Assembly: GCA_902616715.1 (NCBI GenBank)
Contig: CACMTR010000001.1
Location: 186,001 to 250,000, forward strand
Length of the DNA stretch: 64,000 nucleotides
DNA from: an uncultured SAR86 cluster bacterium
Lineage (GTDB): Bacteria > Pseudomonadota > Gammaproteobacteria > Magnimaribacterales > AG-339-G14
Direction: 5' to 3'
Numbering within the stretch: position 1 is the stretch's first letter; each line of letters starts with the position of its first letter. Below the pieces are notes generated by a model that saw only the letters and a program-made list of their open reading frames with translations, was not told the DNA's origin and did not search any database. Below, in pieces: positions 9,132 to 16,351 of the stretch. A program made the position numbers and the translations under genes.

Positions 9132-9165
9132 ACGTAACATTTCTGTCACTATCTATTTGTAAGAT
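9132..9165 (+). promoter_or_regulatory. Pho box and -10 for the lipoprotein-TonB operon
   Basis: ACGTAAC (9132-9138), spacer ATTT, CTGTCAC (9143-9149) give two half sites 11 bases apart, close to the Escherichia Pho box. Exactly 10 bases later is TAAGAT (9160-9165), a good -10 element, as in PhoB-dependent promoters where the box replaces the -35. Transcription would begin around 9172, some 30 bases before the ATG at 9204. Confidence 0.7.
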
Positions 9166-9203
9166 TTTTGGATTATTTTTTTATTAGTTAAAGAGGAAAT
9201 CTT

Positions 9204-12152
9204 ATGAACCTAAAATCAACTAAATTTTTATTGTTAATTTTTTCAATGTTCGTTCTAGTTTCTTGTGGCGGCTCCGGTGATACTACTATTGCTTCGCCCG
9301 GTGAACTAGCACCACTAACAGCCCCAGCTAGTTCTTCTAGTGCTGCAGCTACTGCTAATAGCACTTTATTAACAGGAACATGTCCTACTTCTCCGTTTAT
9401 CTCTAATGATGCAACGCTTGCTGGAAACACATTATGTGCAATTTCGGGACCAATTACTTCAGATCTTACTTTAACAACTGATGTAATGTATCGTTTATCT
9501 GGCTTAGTTGATGTTGGAGTCGATATGGGCGGAAACGGCCAAAAAGCTGGAGGAGTTTCTGCAACATTAACGATTCCAGCTGGTGTAACGCTTGCTCAAA
9601 AAACACCTGATGATTACCTTGTTGTTCAAAGAGGTTCGAAAATAATTGCTAATGGAACAAGATCTAATCCTATCAGATTTACTGCAGCTTCTGCTGTTGA
9701 TGGAACTTTAACTAATCCGGAAAGTGCAACTGGTCTTTGGGGAGGAATAGTGATTTTAGGAAAAGCACCAATTAACAGGTGTGCTGCTGCTGATTTAAAC
9801 ACTGCTGATTGTGAAAGAGTGGTTGAGGGTTCTACCACTGCTATTATGGGTGGAGCTTCTCCAGCTGATAACTCTGGTCGCTTAAACTTTGTAAGAGTTG
9901 AATATGCAGGTAAAGAAATATTCCCAGGCAACGAATTAAATGGTATTACCTTTGGTGGTGTTGGTTATGGTACCGAAGTAGACTACGTTCAAGTTCATAA
10001 CAACCAAGATGATTGCGTAGAGTTTTTTGGTGGAACTGTAAATGTCAAACATTTAGTTTGCACTAATGCGGGTGATGATAATCTTGATATCGATTGGGGT
10101 TATCAAGGAAAAATGCAATTTGTTGTTGTTAAACAAAATGTTGGTGCTGGTGATCACATTGTCGAATCAGACAACACAAACTCTAATGCAGCAGTAGGTT
10201 ACCTAACAGAGCCTAGATCACAACCAATGGTTGCTAATTTTACCTTTATTGGAGGAGGAGCTGATGAACCACTTAAGTATAAAGAAGGAGTATCTGGAAT
10301 TTATATCAATGGTATTGTTGTAAACCAAGCATCAGCAAATCTCATAGAGGGTACTTTTGCAGAAACTACGCAAGATGGTGCATTAACAGATAAAATTGCC
10401 CATCATTCCATATTTTTTGATTCAGCTAAGACAGGACAACCTACAACGTTAGATGACACAGTAGTAGCGTTTGATTCCTCAGCAACTGCTGCAGCTTTTG
10501 CAACATCACTTACATCAAGATCAACTAATTTAACCATTGGAACCAATACTTTGGTGGACACATATTTCTTGGGTAATGCAGAGTCTGATGTTCCTAGCGC
10601 TTTCTCCATAGCACATAAGAACGCTATGTGTGCAGTTGGAACTCATGCAGCTGGTGCTGTTACAGAACTATGCCCTGCATATGATGACGGTAAATACTCA
10701 GTTAATACTTGGTTTTCAGCGACTGATTATATTGGTGCATTTTCACCTGGGTCTGATGCAGAAAATAACTGGGCTGCAGGTTGGACAGTTGGTTTATTTA
10801 CCGATCCTGCATGTCCAGCTGGAACTCTTGAATCAGAAATTCTCTTAGGTAGAAAAGTTTGTGACTTAAATGGAGTTATAACAGATGACATAACTCTAGT
10901 TGCAGGAAACTATTATAAGCTTGATGGTAAAGTTCAAATCGGTGTTGATGTAGGAGCAGATGGCTCTGCTGCAAGCGGTGATGCAGCTACACTAACTATT
11001 AATCCTGGCGTTACAGTTTTTGGTGAATCAGGTAATGACTATTTAGTTATCATGAGAGGTTCCGATATTAATGCTGTTGGAACAAGATCAGCTCCAATTG
11101 TGATGACCGGAAGACAAGATATTCTTGGTCAAGCAGATGTTAACCAAACAAGAGGACTTTGGGGTGGATTAGTCATTCTTGGTCAATCACCTATCAATAA
11201 GTGTACATACACAAATGGAGTAAAAGCTGACCCTTGTGAAAAAGTGGTTGAGGGATCAGCTGGAGATGTAATGGGTGGTGAAATCCCTACTGACAGCAGT
11301 GGAGCACTCAAATATTTAAGAGTTCAGTATGCAGGATATGAGGTATTTCCAGGTAATGAGCTAAATGGAATTACTTTTGGTGGTGTTGGAAGCGGTACCT
11401 CGGTCGAATACATCCAAGTGCATAACAATGCTGACGATTGCGTTGAGTTCTTTGGTGGAACTGTCGATGTGAAACGTTTGATATGTACTGGAGCAGATGA
11501 TGATAACTTAGACATTGATTGGGGTTATCAAGGAAGACTTCAATACGTAATAGTTCAACAGGCCAACGATAAAGGCGATCATATTGTAGAATCAGACAAC
11601 ACAAACTCTAATGCAGCAGTAGGCTACCTAACAGAGCCTAGATCAAACCCCATTGTTTCTAATTTCACATTTGTAAGCAGAGGTCATGACGATGTATTTA
11701 AGTTAAAAGAGGGTGTATCAGGTCAATATTATAACGGAGTTGCTGCAGTCCTTAGCGCTTCTGGCAAATCAACAGGTTGCATTGAAACAACTCTTGCAGA
11801 AACTATTCAAGATGGAGCTAGCACTCCTAAGTTCTCAATGAATTCTGTTGCAATGGATTGTCCTAGTTATATATCTACAGACGGTGCTGCAACGGTTGCA
11901 CAGGTAGATGCAATTGTAAAAGCAGGAGCAAATAATCTCTATGGAGCTAATTCAGGCGGAGGTAATTATCAGAATTCTCTTATAGGAGTTGTTAACGGTC
12001 CTGCAGAGGCTGCAGCTACTCCGACAGCTATTCCTGCAACATACAATGCCGATGGATTTTTTGACACTCCTACATATATAGGTGCAGTTAGCGGAGCTAC
12101 TGATACTTGGTACAAAGTATGGACATTACCTGGATCAATAAAACTTAACTAA
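9204..12152 (+). CDS. Large surface lipoprotein with two tandem beta-helix-like repeats
   Basis: A 982-residue protein with a lipoprotein signal peptide (lipobox LVSC, lipidated cysteine at about residue 21) followed by a small-residue linker. Two homologous halves of roughly 450 residues each follow. Each carries DYLVVQRGS or DYLVIMRGS, LWGGIVILGKAPIN, the ELNGITFGGVG block, DDCVEFFGGTVNVK, DNLDIDWGYQG, and a shared block HIVESDNTNSNAAVGYL. The pattern suggests right-handed parallel beta-helices. It is followed after 29 bases by a TonB receptor gene, and a Pho box precedes it. By layout it recalls ElpS, the phosphate-starvation extracellular lipoprotein of Caulobacter exported by type II secretion. 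That comparison is from memory of context, not an alignment. Substrate unknown. Confidence 0.8.
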   Translation: MNLKSTKFLLLIFSMFVLVSCGGSGDTTIASPGELAPLTAPASSSSAAATANSTLLTGTCPTSPFISNDATLAGNTLCAISGPITSDLTLTTDVMYRLSGLVDVGVDMGGNGQKAGGVSATLTIPAGVTLAQKTPDDYLVVQRGSKIIANGTRSNPIRFTAASAVDGTLTNPESATGLWGGIVILGKAPINRCAAADLNTADCERVVEGSTTAIMGGASPADNSGRLNFVRVEYAGKEIFPGNELNGITFGGVGYGTEVDYVQVHNNQDDCVEFFGGTVNVKHLVCTNAGDDNLDIDWGYQGKMQFVVVKQNVGAGDHIVESDNTNSNAAVGYLTEPRSQPMVANFTFIGGGADEPLKYKEGVSGIYINGIVVNQASANLIEGTFAETTQDGALTDKIAHHSIFFDSAKTGQPTTLDDTVVAFDSSATAAAFATSLTSRSTNLTIGTNTLVDTYFLGNAESDVPSAFSIAHKNAMCAVGTHAAGAVTELCPAYDDGKYSVNTWFSATDYIGAFSPGSDAENNWAAGWTVGLFTDPACPAGTLESEILLGRKVCDLNGVITDDITLVAGNYYKLDGKVQIGVDVGADGSAASGDAATLTINPGVTVFGESGNDYLVIMRGSDINAVGTRSAPIVMTGRQDILGQADVNQTRGLWGGLVILGQSPINKCTYTNGVKADPCEKVVEGSAGDVMGGEIPTDSSGALKYLRVQYAGYEVFPGNELNGITFGGVGSGTSVEYIQVHNNADDCVEFFGGTVDVKRLICTGADDDNLDIDWGYQGRLQYVIVQQANDKGDHIVESDNTNSNAAVGYLTEPRSNPIVSNFTFVSRGHDDVFKLKEGVSGQYYNGVAAVLSASGKSTGCIETTLAETIQDGASTPKFSMNSVAMDCPSYISTDGAATVAQVDAIVKAGANNLYGANSGGGNYQNSLIGVVNGPAEAAATPTAIPATYNADGFFDTPTYIGAVSGATDTWYKVWTLPGSIKLN
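10164..10220 (+). repeat. Near-identical internal DNA repeat, copy 1
   Basis: A 57-base segment within the first half of the lipoprotein gene matches 11589-11645 with a single difference (a T/C change in a glycine codon), although the surrounding halves are strongly diverged in DNA. It encodes ESDNTNSNAAVGYLTEPRS. Confidence 0.9.
11589..11645 (+). repeat. Near-identical internal DNA repeat, copy 2
   Basis: Second copy of the 57-base segment at 10164-10220, 1425 bases further on, at the equivalent place in the second half of the protein. Identity at synonymous positions points to gene conversion or very recent exchange between the two halves. Confidence 0.9.
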
Positions 12153-12181
12153 TACCTTTTAAAACCTATTTTGGAGTCAAA

Positions 12182-14812
12182 ATGAAATCTACAAAAAAAA
12201 TAAATAAAATCATGGGTTTTTTAAAGTTTGCTTTACCCTTCATAATAGTTTTTCCATTATTTATTAATGCTCAAGAAACTGAACAATCTCAGGAAACTGA
12301 AGAATTGGTTGTGAGTGGATCTTTTATACCAGATGCAAAAAGGAATACATCTGAGATTTCTGCAATATTAGATTCGTCAGATATCGAAAGAGCTGGTGAT
12401 GACAATATTGCTATCGCCCTTACAAGACTTGCGGGTCTTAGTCTAGTGCGAGGTAAATACGTATTTGTTAGAGGTTTAGGTGATAGATATTCATCTGCTT
12501 CACTTAACGGCCTTAATCTTCCAAGCCCAGAACCACTCAAAAGAGTTGTACCACTTGATCTTTTTCCAACAAGCATCATTGAATCGTCTGTAGTACAAAA
12601 AACCTATTCAGCTGACATGCCTGGTGAGTTTGGTGGAGGTATGGTTGAGATAAAAACAAAGGCTGTGCCTTTAGATAGAATCTTTGAATTTTCAGCTTCA
12701 ACAAGCTTCAACTCCGCTACTTCGTTAAAAGATGATGGGTTGATGTACGACGGCGGAGAGAATAATTTTGGGTACGATGACGGGATCAGATCAGTTCCAA
12801 GCAGTATTCAGGACGCTATCAATAGCAACCTTAAACTTGATAGATCGAACTTTAGTTCAACACAATTGGCTAACTTTGGTCGAGATTTTGAAAATTCAAA
12901 GCTTTGGGTTTTACAATCAGGAGAGGTTCCTCTAGATCAATCTTATAGTTTAACTTATGGAGATAGTCTCGACGGTTTAGGAATTGGTCAAATCATTGGT
13001 ATTCCAAGTGCAACAATGGGATTTATGGTTACAGCAGGTTACAAAAATTCTTGGGATACACAAGAAGGAATCAGACAAACCGGTGATTTACAAAGTCAAG
13101 GCGGTACTGTTAATGTAATAGTTCAAAATGACAAAACTTTTAGAAGCACAACGAATGACATTACAGCATATGCAATGGCTGTTCTTGGGGTTGAAACGGA
13201 TTTATCTGAATTAAAATACACCGGATTATATATTCATAAAGGATCAAAAGAAGCTCGTATCTTGCAAGGGTATGACTCAAGTGATTCAGCTAATGTTCGA
13301 GAAGATTTTCTAGAATTTTACGAAAGAGAATTAACAAATCATCAGTTAAATTTTAATAAGTCTTTTGAAAATGGCTGGAATTTAAATGTAGGTTTGGGTG
13401 ATGGAGAGGCAGAGAGAGACTCTCCATACGAAAGAGTTGTTTTCTATGAAGATGGAAACAATGACGGAGTTTACTTATACGATGTTAATACAGGTAGGAA
13501 CCAAACCCAGTTTAGTATGGTCGAAGATCAAACTACAAATGTTGTTATAGATTTAGAGATACCCTTTGGTTCTTCAACATTTTTAAGAGCTGGAATTGAA
13601 AGTCTTGAAAATGACAGATCGGCTGAAGTTAGAAGCTATAGATTTCTGGCTGCTGGCGGTCCCATACCTCAAGATGGTCTAGATAATAGAATAGATTATA
13701 TTTTTGCTGATCAAAATTTTGATCCTAATAGATTGTTGGTAATTGAGAATACGGCAAGTTCATCGCCAGCTGGGTACTTAGGATTATTGGAAGTTGATTC
13801 AACGTATATCAGCGTTGAATCTCAAATTGGAGATAATTTTGAAATTACTGCTGGAATAAGGCATGAAGATGGCCTTCAGCAAGTTAATACATTTGATTTA
13901 TTTACAGGCGTTGACTCTACTATTGATAAATCAATAGAAGAAGATTATCAGCTACCTTCAATGACATTAACTTATCTTCCTGAATTTGATGAAAACCTTC
14001 AAATTAGATTGGGTCTTTCTCAGACAATTGCTAGGCCAACCTTCAGAGAGCTTTCTCCGACACTATTTATTGATGTTGATACTGACAGAGTAATAGCTGG
14101 TTCACTATATTTGCAAAATAGTGAGATTGACAATATTGATTTAAGAGCTGAATACTATTTTGGTTTAAATCAATTTTTAACAGCTGGAATTTTTTATAAG
14201 GATATTCTTAATCCTATCGAAGAAACTGTTAATGAGTCAGGTGATTTAATTATTACTTCTTACCAAAACGTTCCTTCGGCTGAAATCACTGGTTTTGAAA
14301 TTGAATATGAGCAAATATTTGAGGCGATTATGGACTCTAATAACGACTTAATCGTTAAGTTCAATTATACGGATACTGACTCTGAAGTAATTGTGAATCC
14401 TGGAGATACTTATATAAATAATCTTGGTACTTCAGTAAATGCTCAAACTCTTCTAGCGAACGGAAGAGATACCAGATTACAGGGTCAATCAGATACAATT
14501 GCAAACTTTCAAATTGGTTTAGATAATTTACAAGATCAATCTGAAGCCACCCTAATCTTTAACTATGTTAGTGATAGAGTAAGGGCTAGAGGTGTTGATG
14601 TTTTACCAGATATTATTGAAGAACCTCCATTATTGGTTGATTTTACATATTCAAGAGTTTTAGCTTACCCTAATTACGATTTGAAATTGTCGCTTGAATT
14701 AAGAAACTTACTTGACGAGGAGTACTATGCTTCTATGAGAAATATTGCAATATATGATCAATATGATCTTGGTCAATCAGCTTCATTAGGATTTAAAGTC
14801 TTATTTAAATAA
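12182..14812 (+). CDS. TonB-dependent outer-membrane receptor (partner of the lipoprotein)
   Basis: An 876-residue receptor. A signal sequence (about 1-30, ending INAQ) is followed by a TonB-box-like TEELVVSGSF and the plug domain with FVRGLGDRYSSASLNGLNLPSPEP. A 22-strand barrel region follows, and the protein ends in an aromatic residue (GFKVLFK), the usual outer-membrane signature. The RGLGDRYSS / SPEP plug type is a distinct receptor subgroup. A GGAG ribosome binding site lies before the ATG. The short gap after the lipoprotein gene and the shared Pho-box promoter suggest one operon for a phosphorus-containing ligand. The ligand itself cannot be read from sequence. Confidence 0.9.
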   Translation: MKSTKKINKIMGFLKFALPFIIVFPLFINAQETEQSQETEELVVSGSFIPDAKRNTSEISAILDSSDIERAGDDNIAIALTRLAGLSLVRGKYVFVRGLGDRYSSASLNGLNLPSPEPLKRVVPLDLFPTSIIESSVVQKTYSADMPGEFGGGMVEIKTKAVPLDRIFEFSASTSFNSATSLKDDGLMYDGGENNFGYDDGIRSVPSSIQDAINSNLKLDRSNFSSTQLANFGRDFENSKLWVLQSGEVPLDQSYSLTYGDSLDGLGIGQIIGIPSATMGFMVTAGYKNSWDTQEGIRQTGDLQSQGGTVNVIVQNDKTFRSTTNDITAYAMAVLGVETDLSELKYTGLYIHKGSKEARILQGYDSSDSANVREDFLEFYERELTNHQLNFNKSFENGWNLNVGLGDGEAERDSPYERVVFYEDGNNDGVYLYDVNTGRNQTQFSMVEDQTTNVVIDLEIPFGSSTFLRAGIESLENDRSAEVRSYRFLAAGGPIPQDGLDNRIDYIFADQNFDPNRLLVIENTASSSPAGYLGLLEVDSTYISVESQIGDNFEITAGIRHEDGLQQVNTFDLFTGVDSTIDKSIEEDYQLPSMTLTYLPEFDENLQIRLGLSQTIARPTFRELSPTLFIDVDTDRVIAGSLYLQNSEIDNIDLRAEYYFGLNQFLTAGIFYKDILNPIEETVNESGDLIITSYQNVPSAEITGFEIEYEQIFEAIMDSNNDLIVKFNYTDTDSEVIVNPGDTYINNLGTSVNAQTLLANGRDTRLQGQSDTIANFQIGLDNLQDQSEATLIFNYVSDRVRARGVDVLPDIIEEPPLLVDFTYSRVLAYPNYDLKLSLELRNLLDEEYYASMRNIAIYDQYDLGQSASLGFKVLFK

Positions 14813-14880
14813 GAGGTTTATTTCAATGAATCGAAGTTAAGTTTTTATTTTGGTTCTCTGTTTATAATAAAAACAATACA

Positions 14881-14908
14881 AAAAGGCCATGCTTAGGTAT
14901 GGCCTTTT
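14881..14908 (+). terminator. Rho-independent terminator after TonB receptor 1
   Basis: AAAAGGCCAT (14881-14890) pairs perfectly with ATGGCCTTTT (14899-14908) around an 8-base loop and runs into a T-rich end. It closes the lipoprotein-receptor operon. The remaining 180 bases to the next gene hold no ORF I can support and no clear Pho box. Confidence 0.85.
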
Positions 14909-15092
14909 CTAATAAAATTATTAGATTAATTTAATTACTGTTAAAGACAAAGCGAGCTACTTAACGATATGAATTTAATAAAAACACAAGAAGTAGTTTC
15001 CTTAATATTGATGTAAAAATATGAATTAGAAACAGGGAAATTGTATGAGCTTTTATATTAATTTAAAGAAAAAAGTTTGATTTTAGGAATTA

Positions 15093-15737
15093 ATGATAAT
15101 AAAAAAATACATTGCTGAATTCTTAGGAACCTTTTTTTTAGTTGCTACAGTCATTGGTTCCGGGATCATGGGTGAAAATTTATCTTCTGGTAACGTGGCA
15201 GTGGCTTTATTAGGAAATACGATTGCAACCGGAGCAATTCTTTATGTCATCATTAAATCTTTTGAAGATTTATCAGGAGCTCACTTCAATCCAATTGTCT
15301 CAATAGTCTTTTATTTTTTAAAAGAGATCAACTTAAAAGATTTACTCTTCTATTTAGTTATTCAATTCATTGCAGGAATTTTCGCAGTAATATTAATCCA
15401 TTTCATATTTGAACTTAGTTTGCTTCAAATTTCATCCAAACCCAGGATGGGAATCAGCATGTTTTTTAGTGAAATAATTGCATCATTAGGATTAATTTTA
15501 ACTATCTTAATGGTTAGAAAAAATAATAAGTCTAATGTAGCTATTTCAGTTGCTTTATTTATTACAGCGGGTTACTGGTTTACATCGTCTACCTCATTCG
15601 CAAATCCAGCAGTAACTTTAGCCAGGACATTTACGGATACCTTTACTGGAATTTCACCAGAGTCGATTATTTATTTCTTTTCAGGCCAATTAATTGGTCT
15701 GTTTATTGCTTTGTATGTTTATAAATTTTTAAGATGA
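15093..15737 (+). CDS. aqpS: MIP-family aquaglyceroporin, AqpS-like
   Basis: A 214-residue six-span channel of the major intrinsic protein family. The N-terminus MIIKKYIAEFLGTFFLV is typical. The first pore motif is altered to HFNPIV (NPI instead of NPA), while the second is intact in SFANPAVTLARTFT. It overlaps the downstream arsC by four bases (ATGA). An aquaporin beside arsC matches the AqpS-ArsC arrangement known from rhizobia, where arsenate is reduced by ArsC and arsenite leaves by the channel. The gene sits inside the phosphate island. The symbol is by analogy. Confidence 0.8.
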   Translation: MIIKKYIAEFLGTFFLVATVIGSGIMGENLSSGNVAVALLGNTIATGAILYVIIKSFEDLSGAHFNPIVSIVFYFLKEINLKDLLFYLVIQFIAGIFAVILIHFIFELSLLQISSKPRMGISMFFSEIIASLGLILTILMVRKNNKSNVAISVALFITAGYWFTSSTSFANPAVTLARTFTDTFTGISPESIIYFFSGQLIGLFIALYVYKFLR

Positions 15738-16153
15738 GAGAATCAAAGAAAATATTATTTCTCTGCACTGGAAATTCTTGTAGATCGCAAATGGCTGAAG
15801 GTTTTGCAAAAAAATTTACTAGTTTTCAGGCTTATTCAGCTGGCACAAGAAAAACTAATTTAAATTCATATGCAATCAAAGCAATGTCAGAAGTCAAAAT
15901 TGATATATCTGATCAATTCTCTAAAACCATAAACGAATTGGAAGACAAAGATTTTGATTATGTTTTTACTTTATGTTCAGATGCTGAAGAAAACTGTCCA
16001 GTCTTATTCAAAGGGAAGACCATACACAAGGGTTTTGAAGATCCTCCTAAGCTCTCAGAAAATATAAATGATGATGAAAAAATATTAAATATTTATAGAA
16101 GGGTAAGGGATGAAATTCTTGATTTCATTCTAAATATCAATCATTACATTTAA
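15734..16153 (+). CDS. arsC: Arsenate reductase, thioredoxin-coupled type
   Basis: Low-molecular-weight phosphatase fold, 139 residues. The P-loop CTGNSCRSQMAEG holds the nucleophilic cysteine. The redox pair lies in TLCSDAEENCPV, and the catalytic aspartate in GFEDPPK. These three cysteines and the spacing are those of thioredoxin-linked ArsC rather than plain tyrosine phosphatases. It reduces arsenate to arsenite in the cytoplasm. It starts within the end of the aquaporin gene, so the pair is translationally coupled. No arsR is seen beside it. Confidence 0.87.
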   Translation: MRESKKILFLCTGNSCRSQMAEGFAKKFTSFQAYSAGTRKTNLNSYAIKAMSEVKIDISDQFSKTINELEDKDFDYVFTLCSDAEENCPVLFKGKTIHKGFEDPPKLSENINDDEKILNIYRRVRDEILDFILNINHYI

Positions 16154-16156
16154 ATT

Positions 16157-16201
16157 TAGTCACACTGGGACAATAGTTTCACAACAACTTTATCGTGTAT
16201 T
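16157..16201 (+). promoter_or_regulatory. Second Pho-like promoter, related to the PiT promoter
   Basis: Imperfect units GGACAAT (16168-16174) and TCACAAC (16179-16185), 11 bases apart, are followed after 10 bases by TGTATT (16196-16201). The leader after it, ATTTTTCAATTTAGAGA, nearly repeats the ATTTTTAATTTAGAGA leader before the PiT gene at 20524. A TAGTCAC at 16157-16163 is out of phase by one base. A promoter duplication is likely; activity is uncertain. Confidence 0.4.
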
Positions 16202-16226
16202 ATTTTTCAATTTAGAGAAATAAAAT

Positions 16227-16301
16227 ATGAAATTTTTATTTTTAATCTGCTTTCCATCTGAATTGTTCTCATTAATTTATTCATTCGTCACATACCTGTA
16301 A
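16227..16301 (+). CDS. 24-codon leader ORF or gene relic
   Basis: ATG 16227 follows the PiT-like leader at the same relative place as the PiT start codon. It opens 24 hydrophobic residues (MKFLFLICFPSELFSLIY...) and stops with a TAA lying inside the Pho half site CTGTAAC. It looks like the first codons of a lost gene, or a signal-like leader peptide. Translation is unproven. Confidence 0.25.
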   Translation: MKFLFLICFPSELFSLIYSFVTYL

Positions 16302-16318
16302 CAATTTTTATTTAAAGT
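16285..16318 (+). promoter_or_regulatory. Pho box and -10 for TonB receptor 2 / phytase
   Basis: TCGTCAC (16285-16291), spacer ATAC, CTGTAAC (16296-16302): two half sites 11 bases apart. TAAAGT (16313-16318) follows exactly 10 bases later as the -10. Transcription would begin near 16325, ahead of the ATG at 16352. Geometry is identical to the promoter at 9132. Confidence 0.7.
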
Positions 16319-16351
16319 ATTTTTAATTTCATCTATATAAGGATTACCACT

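Noticed and set aside
14909-15092. ArsR remnant upstream of the aqpS-arsC pair
   Set aside because: Only fragments of 10-15 codons are readable and none shows an ArsR helix-turn-helix pattern.
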